Below are positions 60,701-64,000 of a stretch of DNA of 64,000 nt, piece by piece; the stretch's first letter is position 1; each line of letters begins with the position of its first letter. This DNA comes from Chaetorhynchus papuensis (lineage: Eukaryota > Chordata > Aves > Passeriformes > Rhipiduridae). A model generated the notes under the pieces. That model ran no database searches. It saw nothing but the letters and a program-made list of their open reading frames with translations, and was not told the DNA's origin. The translations under genes were made by a program, and so were the position numbers. The DNA lies in contig VWYX01000291.1 in NCBI GenBank assembly GCA_013396525.1, positions 496,001 through 560,000 of the forward strand, in the 5' to 3' direction.

Positions 60701-61347
60701 AAAGGAATGTATCTTACCCCCCTACCCCTCTCTCCTACTCTGCAGTCATTTGCAATTAAACTCCATACTTCTTTTTCTGCCTTTTTTCCCCCTGTTAGCA
60801 CTGTTAATGCAGAATATCTCAGTTAAGGTTCTGCTTTAATGTTTGTCCAACAGAAATCACAGTCTTGCAACTCAGGACATGTTATACCTCTTTACTCTTC
60901 ATCTCTCTCTGCTGCTTGACTCCTGCCCTTCTTTCCAATTCACAGTATGTTACAAAAGCCTCATGTATCTTGCTACAATCTTGTACAACATTCAGTAATG
61001 CAGTTTTCCAGACTTTTAGAATGAGCTCTAGACACAGCTGGAACATTAATAGATTGTAAGAATAAAAAGAACACTGCCCTGACAGATAGCGGCAGATAGG
61101 AGAATTATCACATACCTTGAAGTTGTACTGCTTGGAAATTGCTACAATACTGAGGGCCAAGCTTAATAATAACTTCTATGGTTTCCACAGAAATGGCTTC
61201 TTCAAACAAGTATGTAGGACCAAGGCGCCAGGTCAAGGAGGACTTCTGTTTCCAAATTCGAGGAGTAGCTATGTACCCATAGACATCAATAAAGGAAGAG
61301 GGTTCCATGGAAATGCAGCTACCCGGTAAAGGCTGGAGATATTGCAT
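676..61347 (-). CDS. WDFY4: WDFY4, internal part of the gene (34 exons, both ends outside the window)
   Basis: This is a large BEACH-family scaffold protein. In mammals WDFY4 is needed by type 1 conventional dendritic cells for cross-presentation of cell-associated antigen, and it is an autoimmune risk locus (established knowledge). The exons were read on the minus strand. Each has AG and GT borders, and reading phase is kept through all 34 exons, giving 1552 codons. Order in the protein: a helical, armadillo-like middle region (exons at 61347-43408), a poorly conserved linker (33258-30067), a PH-like domain (25750-20463) and a BEACH domain (9123-676). BEACH hallmarks seen are NFDYLMYLNTLAGR, FRDLSKPMGAQ, THYSSA, PFTQTF, ELIPEFFYLPEF and LPPWA. 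WDFY3 is the nearest paralogue, but the middle and linker peptides fit WDFY4. The start codon, promoter, end of BEACH, WD40 repeats and 3' UTR are outside the window. Confidence 0.95.
1504..1657 (-). CDS. WDFY4: WDFY4 coding exon w33 (BEACH domain)
   Basis: The borders are TCTATTTCACAG|GGTGGG and AACTTG|GTAAGT. It is 154 nt. It encodes GGSFDVADRMFHSVKSTWES and DVRELIPEFFYLPEFL. The DR.FHS and ELIPEFFYLPEFL motifs are diagnostic of BEACH. It ends after one base of a Gly codon. Confidence 0.97.
1658..6818. other. WDFY4 intron w32-w33 (5.2 kb)
   Basis: No repeat family or exon recognised. It contains a 178-codon minus-strand open frame (4649-5185) that resembles no protein I know and has no splice context; I take it as chance. 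The short gap 768-1503 (intron w33-w34) also holds nothing I can name. Confidence 0.65.
6819..6928 (-). CDS. WDFY4: WDFY4 coding exon w32 (BEACH domain)
   Basis: The acceptor is GCAATTTCCAG|GAGACC and the donor CTGCAG|GTAAGG. It is 110 nt. Two bases complete a Gly codon, then DLPAQCHYCTHYSSAIIVAS and YLVRIEPFTQTFCSLQ. THYSS and the PFT(Q) motif are core BEACH residues. It ends in phase 0. Confidence 0.96.
7573..7690 (-). CDS. WDFY4: WDFY4 coding exon w31 (BEACH domain)
   Basis: The borders are TTTTCTCTTCAG|ACTCTA and GAGG|GTGAGT. It is 118 nt. It encodes TLNLSNPHTFRDLSKPMGAQ then TAERKQKFIQRFNEVEKSE. FRDLSKPMGAQ is a BEACH signature; KFIQRF.EVEK.EG is specific to WDFY4 rather than WDFY3. Confidence 0.97.
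8174..8293 (-). CDS. WDFY4: WDFY4 coding exon w30 (BEACH domain start)
   Basis: The borders are TTTCCCTGCAG|AAGAGG and TCTGAG|GTCAGT. It is 120 nt (40 codons, phase 0). It encodes KREISNFDYLMYLNTLAGRS, YNDYMQYPVFPWVLADY. NF.YLM.LN..AGR..ND..QYPVFPWVL is the classic opening of a BEACH domain. Confidence 0.97.
9081..9123 (-). CDS. WDFY4: WDFY4 coding micro-exon w29
   Basis: The borders are GTCCCATACAG|GAAGCA and TGGCAG|GTAAGC. Only 43 nt long, it completes an Arg codon and encodes KHSGGEKTMLQKWQ. It joins SLNIR of w28 to KREISNF of w30, matching human RIMLQKWQKRDISNF. Phase agrees on both sides. Confidence 0.9.
9840..10381 (+). mobile_element. Solo LTR of an avian endogenous retrovirus (degraded)
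   Basis: The segment begins TCGTGGTTTAACCCCAGCTGG and ends AACTCTATCCCAGCCAAAACCAGTACACA. It contains AAAGGCCTTGACTCTGTGTA and CACTGCTCAGCAATAACTAAAAC, which I recognise from an LTR family abundant in many bird genomes. It is flanked by the 5-base direct repeat GATTA (9835-9839 and 10382-10386), as expected for a target-site duplication; five bases fits an ERVL-type element. No gag, pol or env remains. It sits in the intron that hosts LRRC18, 8 kb upstream of that gene. Confidence 0.75.
13341..13396. repeat. Imperfect GATA microsatellite
   Basis: Interrupted GATA/GATT units (GATTGATAGATATTGCAGATAGATTAGATAGATAGACAGA). Intronic. Confidence 0.7.
18421..18438 (+). promoter_or_regulatory. LRRC18: Likely 3' splice site before the LRRC18 coding exon
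   Basis: A pyrimidine-rich run with three TCTG units ends in CAG, nine bases before the LRRC18 ATG. It has the look of a splice acceptor, implying at least one 5' UTR exon upstream. I could not locate that exon. If the acceptor is used, the in-frame ATG at 18375 is intronic. Confidence 0.5.
18447..19226 (+). CDS. LRRC18: LRRC18, leucine-rich repeat-containing protein 18
   Basis: An intact single-exon coding sequence of 259 residues (human is about 261). A basic N-terminus (MPPKGKGPQGKRITL) precedes leucine-rich repeats at about residues 31-180, with the 23-residue pattern LxxLDLxxNxLxxLP, for example ELDLSRNMLRKIP (54-66), WLDLHSNQLDELP (77-89) and ILNLGLNCLETIP (123-135). A capping NVKRNPLP follows, then an acidic stretch, then a conserved VEKKDLCGSCLQTCQ near residues 204-218. 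Mammalian LRRC18 is mainly testicular and linked to spermatogenesis; its molecular partner is not established. The gene lies antisense in a WDFY4 intron, as in mammals. I chose the ATG at 18447 because MxxKGKGPxGKxITL matches other LRRC18 proteins. An in-frame ATG at 18375 in a stronger Kozak context would add 24 unconserved residues and spans a likely splice acceptor. Confidence 0.95.
   Translation: MPPKGKGPQGKRITLKVAKNAVRVAFNGRRRLDLSKMGIATFPKCILELADVEELDLSRNMLRKIPNIIEKFQNLMWLDLHSNQLDELPAAIGTLRNLTYLNLCNNKLKALPEELTLLRSLRILNLGLNCLETIPTTLGSLKELTELGLFDNALTIIPKSVKKLPKLEKLNVKRNPLPEFAEEEEPIDTVKRIESLYLVEKKDLCGSCLQTCQGEREELHKLEDMTPGPSNKPDFSSLVTPNSTARDNEEEWRMKDDNP
19278..19283 (+). terminator. LRRC18: Candidate polyadenylation signal of LRRC18
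   Basis: AATAAA lies 52 bases after the LRRC18 stop codon, the first canonical hexamer downstream. A second AATAAA at 20038-20043 could give a longer 3' UTR. Confidence 0.45.
20463..20525 (-). CDS. WDFY4: WDFY4 coding exon w28 (end of PH-like domain)
   Basis: The borders are TCTTCTATAG|ATTTTG and ATAAG|GTAAAA. At 63 nt it is short, entering and leaving with a codon split after two bases. It encodes FCSFQPALKSKGITEESLNI. FCSFQP and SLN(I/L)R match WDFY3/WDFY4. The 11.3 kb intron that hosts LRRC18 begins at its donor. Confidence 0.93.
21894..21979 (-). CDS. WDFY4: WDFY4 coding exon w27 (PH-like domain)
   Basis: The borders are TACCTTTCCAG|GAGATT and AAAAG|GTAATG. It is 86 nt, encoding EIALEIFFKNGYSRFLVFHD then SDRNKIFK. 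This is the conserved ALEIFF.NGYS.FLVF strand of the PH-like domain. The open frame of the longer shadow ORF is different. Confidence 0.94.
24339..24459 (-). CDS. WDFY4: WDFY4 coding exon w26 (PH-like domain)
   Basis: The acceptor is TTTTTCTCCTCCAG|AATCAG and the donor CTGCAG|GTAGGA. It is 121 nt. It encodes ISDPFIFNLCHKDHAAGDQM, YSYHDIKEIHLMRFLLQ. ISDPFIFN and the HDIKEIH..RFLLQ motif are hallmarks of the PH-BEACH domain in WDFY3/WDFY4. Confidence 0.95.
25602..25750 (-). CDS. WDFY4: WDFY4 coding exon w25 (start of PH-like domain)
   Basis: The borders are GCCTCCATACTAG|GTGACG and GTCCAG|GTGAGT. It is 149 nt, phase 0 in, ending after two bases. It encodes VTFKCSVAVVQGHTALEGVL, LFGKEHFYICECFVLSP and VYCTSHCLS. 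This is the first strand pair of the BEACH-associated PH-like domain, whose family signature is GVLLFG..HFYICE. Confidence 0.94.
25751..30066. other. WDFY4 intron w24-w25 (4.3 kb)
   Basis: Both flanking exons end in phase 0 and join directly. The intron holds an octamer-like ATTTGCAT (27951-27958), a CACA-type simple repeat (28576-28630) and a slightly CpG-richer patch (28640-28780). Open frames of 90-130 codons here look like chance. Confidence 0.65.
28576..28630. repeat. Imperfect CACA/CTCA simple repeat
   Basis: A run of CACAC and CACTCA units next to a short CpG-containing stretch, in the intron between w25 and w24. Confidence 0.65.
30067..30233 (-). CDS. WDFY4: WDFY4 coding exon w24
   Basis: The acceptor is ACTGATACAG|GAGAGC and the donor GAAAAG|GTAGGA. 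It is 167 nt (two bases, 55 codons, phase 0 at the end). It encodes ELMLNGAEREMDQKGLDC, LTFFPALHESFHSEDFF and VERQIILQEF. LTFFPALHES and HSED are conserved with human WDFY4. The exon leads into the PH-like domain. The nearby AGs at the acceptor (30233, 30231, 30228) leave its exact start open. Confidence 0.88.
31626..31689 (-). CDS. WDFY4: Tentative WDFY4 exon w23
   Basis: Phase forces something between w22 (ends in phase 0) and w24 (needs one base supplied). This 64-nt segment has a good donor, AGTG|GTGAGT, and an acceptor ATGCATGCAG. It is open in the required frame (QSPVRRLHCPVTHMLTSAAG...). The length roughly fits the human linker, which is about 18 residues longer than w22 supplies. Sequence similarity is poor in this fast-evolving linker and the pyrimidine tract is weak. 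The alternative is direct w22-w24 splicing with w24 starting at 30228. Confidence 0.42.
31936..31996 (+). mobile_element. Short CR1 LINE 3' remnant
   Basis: GGTTGGACTCCATGATTCTG, AGGTCTTTTTCAACCTTAAA and a TTCTCTAATTCTATAA tail match the CR1 3' end in sense orientation. It lies close to the donor of w22 (32058) and, because it is on the plus strand, is antisense to WDFY4. Confidence 0.75.
32059..32262 (-). CDS. WDFY4: WDFY4 coding exon w22
   Basis: The acceptor is TTCTGTCCCACAG|ATGCAG and the donor GTGAG|GTAGAA. It is 204 nt (68 codons, phase 0). It includes KAAKDWMILEEQLF and WILDCYEGPSRMRRRI, matching human NAWARIQEQLF and EGPARMRKRI. The last 15 residues are variable. An in-frame alternative donor 30 nt further on (CAGCAG|GTGCAC) cannot be excluded. 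Confidence 0.88.
32263..33180. other. WDFY4 intron w21-w22
   Basis: 918 bases with no exon, repeat or motif that I recognise. Confidence 0.6.
33181..33258 (-). CDS. WDFY4: WDFY4 coding exon w21
   Basis: The borders are TTTCCTCTAG|GGATTT and GTACAG|GTAAAG. It is 78 nt, phase 0 at both ends, encoding GFVSCMERYRRVGQELYASL then YKDHVQ. This is nearly identical to human FVSCIENYRRRGQELYASLYKDHVQ in its second half. It joins directly to w20 across a 10.1 kb intron. Confidence 0.93.
36048..36212 (-). mobile_element. CR1 LINE fragment (3' end)
   Basis: The plus strand reads ATCACAGAATCATAGAATGG, then TTGGGCTGGACAGGACCTTA and TCCAGCCTGGTCTTGAACAC. This is the reverse complement of the CR1 3' terminus with its ATTCTATGAT-type tail. 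It is a typical 5'-truncated avian CR1 copy with no coding capacity. Confidence 0.9.
41616..41666. repeat. Perfect inverted repeat (potential hairpin)
   Basis: GCAGTGTTTGCTGC (41618-41631) is followed, after a 19-base T-rich spacer, by its exact reverse complement GCAGCAAACACTGC (41651-41664). The stem extends by one A-T and one G-T pair outward. It lies in the middle of the 10.1 kb intron of WDFY4. It may be a chance palindrome, a transposon relic or a small hairpin RNA; no known microRNA was recognised. Confidence 0.85.
42186..42222. repeat. Purine-rich tract
   Basis: A G/A-only run with a single T (GAAGGGAGAAGGGGGGAGAG continuing in the same way). Low complexity, intronic. Confidence 0.6.
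43408..43547 (-). CDS. WDFY4: WDFY4 coding exon w20
   Basis: The borders are TTGACCTGCAG|TATCTG and TCAGAG|GTAAAT. It is 140 nt (two bases, 46 codons, ending in phase 0). The right frame reads SEKKLLQNKPGPSQSQSKHN, SWSESLSSAIRFIPGR and MSCKSE, aligning with human SEKKSLASRS and SGSLSSAMKLMPGR. The longest open frame here is a different one and is false. Confidence 0.91.
44098..44289 (-). CDS. WDFY4: WDFY4 coding exon w19
   Basis: The acceptor chosen is TTTTGTTTCCTAG|TCCACC. A second AG eight bases further in (CACCAG|GAGATT) would break the frame with w18. The donor CTAG|GTCTCT is poor, but the frame and homology demand it. It is 192 nt encoding HQEILRTVEIIWKQL, QRQQALEDTYKMDLSVK and TPLWEEIMTKAWQHLL, matching human ALWQQLVAQRQQTLEDAFKI. 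Confidence 0.9.
45227..45336 (-). CDS. WDFY4: WDFY4 coding exon w18
   Basis: The acceptor is TTTTCTTTGTCACAG|ATGTTG and the donor GATG|GTAATT. It is 110 nt. The true frame (codon split after two bases) reads CWEGFGLDAKPKLASHHQIF then LAPSEEEKGSLPTPDD. It matches human YPEGFGLEPKPRMSTYHQVF. The longer open frame across it is a shadow. Confidence 0.92.
47148..47386 (-). CDS. WDFY4: WDFY4 coding exon w17
   Basis: The borders are GTTTTCACAG|GTCTTA and GGGCAG|GTACAA. At 239 nt it is the longest exon found here (79 codons plus two bases). It includes LYSCLNRAILYCLSRPQQSL, LQEQWDIIFATYNSS and ICLMYCLCQLN. Confidence 0.94.
47830..47987 (-). CDS. WDFY4: WDFY4 coding exon w16
   Basis: The acceptor is TATCCTCTCCAG|GGAGCA and the donor ATGTGG|GTGAGT. 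It is 158 nt. A variable Ser/Ala-rich start is followed by YFVQKLVEKLNSRMFSADPK and ILIFIAKQIMW. A stronger-looking acceptor upstream near 48026 is excluded because a TAA lies in frame between the two. Confidence 0.91.
48324..48359. repeat. Two-copy direct repeat, 17-18 bp
   Basis: ATATTCAGATATTTTAC is followed at once by ATATTCAGATATTTTAA. Intronic, AT-rich, and 215 bases left of exon w15. Confidence 0.7.
48575..48692 (-). CDS. WDFY4: WDFY4 coding exon w15
   Basis: The borders are TGTATAG|GCTTCT and AGAG|GTGAGT. It is 118 nt. The right frame is ASPEDATSEQKRLFQTKVLL then SGMDVFHVTSQGEGKTRPR; the longer open frame over the same bases is a shadow. It aligns with human ASPDHATSQQKRDFQSEVLL. Confidence 0.91.
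49698..49895 (-). CDS. WDFY4: WDFY4 coding exon w14
   Basis: The acceptor is CTGCTTTCACAG|GATGGG; the donor is the weak site CTTGAG|GTTTCT. It is 198 nt (66 codons, phase 0). The N-terminal half is low-complexity and variable (DGSEGLLTPDGPAIAE). The C-terminal half, FVRVLLMDSLLNIPANKQ then HPFELLLE, is conserved. Joining LLLE to ASPEDATSEQKR of w15 reproduces the human junction, which supports the weak donor. The frame remains open past it to another possible donor near 49621. Confidence 0.88.
50012..50173 (-). CDS. WDFY4: WDFY4 coding exon w13
   Basis: The borders are TCTGTGTTCAG|CCTGTT and CCCAAG|GTATGT. It is 162 nt (54 codons, phase 0 at both ends). It includes NVIEFLCLIYRSYTQDPVWH and FLKTLAMVAFHSG, matching human VLQFLSLVHRTYPQDPAW. 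Confidence 0.92.
50638..50763 (-). CDS. WDFY4: WDFY4 coding exon w12
   Basis: The borders are TCCTGTGTAG|AAAGAC and GACAAG|GTAAGT, a near-ideal donor. It is 126 nt (42 codons, phase 0 at both ends). It encodes ESMLQWILQHHLTENVLKFG and AAVLLLEMVRFTVDK, a clear match to human LDAMLQWLLQRH. Confidence 0.92.
51113..51282 (-). CDS. WDFY4: WDFY4 coding exon w11
   Basis: The acceptor is TTTCCTTTAAAG|ATAATT and the donor GTCAAG|GTATGA. It is 170 nt. Two bases complete the Asp of a conserved MDNLKS motif, then come 56 codons including DHVHIPEIYLVVAELFL. It ends in phase 0. Confidence 0.91.
51881..52086 (-). CDS. WDFY4: WDFY4 coding exon w10
   Basis: The acceptor is TTTGTCCTAG|GGAAAA and the donor ATGG|GTATGT. 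It is 206 nt (one base, 68 codons, one base). It includes FLALGPDWFLLFTQSYLH and VVLGIKLLLCFLHD. It belongs to the helical middle region. Confidence 0.93.
52899..52998 (-). CDS. WDFY4: WDFY4 coding exon w9
   Basis: The borders are TTTGTAG|CCTTAA and CTCTGA|GTAAGT. It is 100 nt. It encodes SQTSGKTIWLRNQLLKMLL and ends DKLHLSS. The SQTSGKTIWLRNQLL stretch is identical to human WDFY4 as I recall it. Confidence 0.94.
53892..53983 (-). CDS. WDFY4: WDFY4 coding exon w8
   Basis: The acceptor is TTTCTCTGCAAG|GATTGG and the donor CTGAAG|GTGAGG. It is 92 nt (one base, 30 codons, one base). It encodes IGLFLVYTLKPSSVDENQ, nearly identical to human IGLFVVYTLKPSSV, then a variable acidic tail. Confidence 0.92.
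54150..54666 (-). mobile_element. CR1 LINE fragment (about 520 bp)
   Basis: The plus strand starts GGTCACAGAATCACAGAAAA and runs through CTCCCCTCAGCCTCCTCTTCTCCAGG and CCTTCTCTGGATGCTCTCTAGC. These are reverse-complement CR1 3' UTR and terminal reverse-transcriptase sequences. The overlapping plus-strand open frames of 65-94 codons here are repeat-derived. It lies in the 2.1 kb intron between w8 and w7. Confidence 0.92.
56133..56294 (-). CDS. WDFY4: WDFY4 coding exon w7
   Basis: The acceptor is TTTTTTTTACAG|AGATGC and the donor CTCAG|GTAACC. It is 162 nt, entering and leaving with a codon split after two bases. Only this frame is open. It includes VVPKLVFLFNDPEIS and HLLQGYFNTRDVL, matching the human segment IPKLIFLFNEP. 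Confidence 0.92.
57105..57178 (-). CDS. WDFY4: WDFY4 coding exon w6
   Basis: The acceptor is a strong pyrimidine tract, TCCTTTGTCTTTCAG, followed by CTTTGGATG. The donor is TCCAG|GTACAC. It is 74 nt (24 codons plus two bases), encoding LWMKAPENLDLVLLSHLVEI and then LQSS. The frame stays open 57 nt upstream to another CTGCAG acceptor at 57235. I preferred the internal acceptor because human WDFY4 joins CNFE directly to LWM. Confidence 0.9.
57543..57695 (-). CDS. WDFY4: WDFY4 coding exon w5
   Basis: The acceptor tract is CTTTTTTCAG and the donor TTTGAG|GTAAAA. It is 153 nt (51 codons), phase 0 at both ends. The peptide begins LLSYLLKRKTQLLNSRI and includes GTAELGFESS and QYVLCNFE. It is a hydrophobic helical segment typical of the alpha-solenoid middle of BEACH proteins. 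Confidence 0.93.
59210..59400 (-). CDS. WDFY4: WDFY4 coding exon w4
   Basis: The acceptor is TTTCCTAG|GGGTAAG and the donor TACCAG|GTAGAC. It is 191 nt: two bases complete a Gly codon, then 63 codons. Conserved pieces are LNFIGGPAILLGLIAMARDD, HTMYAAVKVLNS and MRHIHGYQ. It ends in phase 0. Confidence 0.93.
59516..59627 (-). CDS. WDFY4: WDFY4 coding exon w3
   Basis: The borders are CTGTTTTAG|ATTGGG and ATATG|GTAAAT. The exon is 112 nt, starts in phase 0 and ends after one base. The peptide IGINSRDSSTPIFLAKN followed by AGHLSGSLRTIGSVAVGQY is among the best conserved stretches of the WDFY3/WDFY4 middle region. Confidence 0.93.
60165..60316 (-). CDS. WDFY4: WDFY4 coding exon w2
   Basis: The acceptor is TTATTTTAG|GTGAGG. 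The exon supplies two bases that complete the Gly codon from w1, then 50 codons ending YNEVDGRLIAKE. I ended it at GAG|GTCACA because this makes the junction with w3 match the human protein without a gap. A second donor 27 nt downstream (60137, CAG|GTTTTC) is also open and in frame and would add nine residues. Both donors are weak, so the left border is the uncertain part. Confidence 0.85.
61116..61347 (-). CDS. WDFY4: WDFY4 coding exon w1 (first in window)
   Basis: The acceptor is a pyrimidine-rich tract ending TTGCAG; the donor is AAG|GTATGT. The exon is 232 nt, starts in phase 0 and ends after one base of a Gly codon. It encodes 77 residues beginning MQYLQPLPGS and including SLTWRLGPTYLFEEA and IIKLGPQYCSNFQAV. 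These match the conserved WDFY3/WDFY4 segment that follows the N-terminal concanavalin-like region. The internal ATG at its 5' edge is not a start: the exon has a clear acceptor and homologues extend far upstream. Confidence 0.92.
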
Positions 61348-64000
61348 CTGCAATGGAGAAGGAATTCACTGGGGGGATCCAACACACTCAGGGTGCCCTG
61401 GGGTCTTGTCCCTGTAAGGTCCTGCCTGCCACCTCTTTGCTCATTGAAGTCTCAGTCAGTTGTGCAACAAAATTATACTGGGTCTGGCTGAGCTGGAGCT
61501 CACTTTCCCCCAGCAGCCCTCGCAGTGCTGTGCTTTGCCCTGGGAGCCAGAAAGGGGCTGATAACACACCAGAGTTTTGGCTATTACTGAGCAGAGCTGG
61601 CACAGCATCAGCGCTGTCTCTCCAACATTCCCCCCATCCAGGGGCAGGAGTGGGCAAGATCCTGGGAGGGGACACAACCAGGCCAGCTGACCCAAATTAA
61701 CAAAAGGGATATTCCATACCATATAATGTCAACTCAGACATAGAAGCTAAGGGAAGGAGGAGGAAGCAGGGGAATTAATTATTTACAATGCTTGCCTCCT
61801 ATAGCAACTGCTCCCTGTACTGATGCTCTGCTTCCCAGGAAGTGGCTGAATAGCACTCACTGATGGGAAGTAGAGAATAAACCTATTTTTTTTCCTCTTT
61901 TCTGGTGGACATGAAAACTCACTTCTGCTTTAATAAACTCCTTATCTCAACTTACAAGTCATTTTCCATCTTATTTTCTCTCCTCTGTCCTGCTGGGAAG
62001 GGGAGTGATACAGCTGCTTGGTGGGCACCTGGCATCCAGCCAAGGTCAACCCACACAATAATTATCAACTACTGTTCAGAAATTGGACTTTGAGAAGCAC
62101 TGTAAACATAAGCATTTTGGAATGTTTAAGCCTAATTTTTGTTCCAAAACCACAGTCAAAAGAATTTCAAGTATTGGCAAAGAAAAACCCTGTCTTGACT
62201 CCAGAAATATTTTTCCTTTTCTAAACTTCATAACCCTGACTATGACATTCAACACAGAAAGACAAGTTACAGATCACACTTTGTACTGGCACAAACAGGG
62301 AATAAACAGTTTTTGAAGAGTGTAGATTGTCCAATTGCATCAGTAAGCTTCAGTGGAGCTAACATTGTTTAGGAAACAAGGCCATTTATTTTTGGTACCA
62401 AAATAATGATTTGGCCTCCTAAACTGAGTCTATTATTTTATTTAACTGTAGAGATCTCTAACAGGAAATAGTTGGAATTTTTTGGTAGAGAGAAACTATA
62501 TTGTACTTTGGGGCTTAGCCCTGTCCTTAAAAACTTGCTGTTAGGATGGGAGACTCCTAGACATTTACTGATCTCTGAATACTGAGATTCAGAAGCCAGA
62601 GCTGGTCAATATTAGGAGGAAGGAGTTGATACTTGAGTGAATAAATACTAGACTTGATGAAACACAGTAACACACACACACAGTAACATACATACCCGCC
62701 TCATCTCCACCAACTAAAAATAGCCTTTGGTATTGTTAACAGCCTTTGTCCGTTTCTAACTTCTTAGACAATCTTTTCACCATAAATATCAAGATGAAGG
62801 CTTGCATTAGGTCACTGACCACAACACTGGGACAATCTTTTGTTTACTAAAGGATTCTTTTATTTATATGAGCTGTTTCACTGAATGTTAAACACCCTTG
62901 TTGTGAATTCTTTAATCAATTGCAATGTTTAGGCCTAGTTTTATTGATGACTTTCAGTCTCATTTGAAAGAAGTCAAATTAAATTAAATTTTCATTCTTG
63001 AAATGGATATAGGTCCCAAAAGGCACTTATAAGACAGATCATTTTTCTGAAGTATGGGAAAGAGAATATTTGGAATTAAATAGGTTGCAGGGAAGTATAA
63101 AACACACAAGTGATCTTTGCATGTGCTGAGATTGAATTGAAATATGGGAACAAAAAGGAAGAGACCAAGGTTACAAGTTTCAATTAATAATAGGATTCTC
63201 TTCAAAAACAAAACCAAAAAACCACTACACCAACCCAGACTACACCAGAGACATAACAGAAAGAGCAAGCTTCCTTTTCTACACTGCATTCAAAATTCAA
63301 AAATCAGATCTCTGAAATAGTATGAGTTTAACTGCAAAACCGGGAGCATGATGATATTAATAATATAAACCAGCAGCTATTCTCATTTATCTCGTAGATT
63401 ATGAACCCTTCAGGTGCATTTGGATTACTTTTGCCTGGTATCTCATGCAACCTGAGAACTGACTGCTGTGCAACAAAAATCACAAGAAATGACACATTAG
63501 GGGAAATACCAGTACACTAATATTTGCAATGAACACATGAACTGATATCATCTCACACACTGAACAACTAACCCAGAGGAACACCTATCTGTTCCTGAAT
63601 GCTTAGTGTGCTAGTGAGGAAAAAGACCACTAACTGATTGTTCAAAGGGTGTAAGAGAAAGAGGACAGCTTGAAACATGACCAAATAAGATGCTCGAGGA
63701 AATTCCTCCCATGGATTCTTGCAAAGAGCTGGCCAGTCACAGCAGCTTATTTTTCTGTGACCTTTCCACTTTTCAAGAGCTTTCTTCAAAAGAAAAAGTG
63801 AAGACACCCTGCATAACTCATCACCTTTGCAGGTTTCAGCCTAAATACAAGTTATCATCTTTTGTTTAGGGCTCTCTGGTCACACCTTGATGTGAAGTAC
63901 TTTTTATAGCTGGCAACTTCTGCAAATCTTGGGCTTAAACTGATAGGTCCTCTGAATCACTAGTAAACTCAGAAAATTTTGACCTAAAAGTTTAACTGAA
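61348..64000. other. WDFY4 intron upstream of w1, right edge
   Basis: 2.65 kb with no exon I can support. Open frames at 61388-61722, 62984-63289 and 63568-63807 do not resemble the preceding part of WDFY4. A short CA repeat sits at 62668-62684. The preceding coding exon must be right of the window. Confidence 0.6.
62668..62684. repeat. Short (CA)n repeat
   Basis: About seven CA units (AACACACACACACAGTAACA) in the intron upstream of w1. Confidence 0.6.

Larger units (their letters stand above)
52999..61115. other. WDFY4 introns between w9 and w1
   Basis: Introns 52999-53891, 53984-56132 (with the CR1 copy at 54150-54666), 56295-57104, 57179-57542, 57696-59209, 59628-60164 and 60317-61115. 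Apart from the CR1 I recognise nothing in them. Confidence 0.65.

Noticed and set aside
61353..61722. Several overlapping open frames on both strands right of exon w1
   Set aside because: The region is GC-richer, which lengthens chance frames. None matches the WDFY4 segment expected upstream.
1..64000. Prokaryotic-type features (operons, Shine-Dalgarno sites, CRISPR arrays, phage genes)
   Set aside because: Spliced genes, CR1 elements and the absence of dense long open frames show this is avian nuclear DNA. No such features are present.

Overview
The window is vertebrate nuclear DNA, almost certainly from a bird. It is AT-rich, intron-rich and gene-poor. It carries chicken-repeat-1 (CR1) LINE fragments and a solo LTR of a family I recognise from avian genomes. 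I cannot name the species. The LTR type makes a non-galliform bird more likely than a chicken-like one, but this is a weak inference.

The window is dominated by one large gene on the minus strand, WDFY4 (WDFY family member 4, a BEACH/WD40 scaffold protein). It is read from right to left. I placed 33 coding exons plus one tentative exon between 61347 and 676. Junctions were chosen by GT/AG signals, by keeping reading phase across every junction, and by matching the peptide to the human WDFY4 protein as I remember it. Together they give 4656 nt, or 1552 codons, which is about half of a protein of roughly 3,180 residues. The start codon, N-terminal part and promoter lie beyond the right edge. 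The end of the BEACH domain, the WD40/FYVE-like C-terminus and the 3' UTR lie beyond the left edge.

Layout from right to left: 61347-43408 holds the large helical middle of WDFY4 in twenty closely spaced exons. A 10.1 kb intron follows (43407-33259). Exons at 33258-30067 encode the variable linker before the PH-like domain. Exons at 25750-20463 encode the BEACH-associated PH-like domain. An 11.3 kb intron (20462-9124) separates these from the exons at 9123-676, which encode most of the BEACH domain.

Inside the 11.3 kb intron, on the plus strand, is a complete single-exon coding sequence for LRRC18 (18447-19226), a small leucine-rich-repeat protein. The antisense nesting of LRRC18 inside WDFY4 matches the mammalian arrangement as I recall it, so it looks like an old conserved gene pair.

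The rest is intron. It contains three CR1 fragments, one solo LTR (9840-10381) with a 5-base target-site duplication, a few simple repeats, and a perfect 14-bp inverted repeat (41616-41666). I see no bacterial features, no CRISPR array, no tRNA or rRNA gene, and no evidence of a novel multi-gene system. The points most worth checking are alternative splice choices in WDFY4, the start codon of LRRC18, the hairpin, and the tentative exon.
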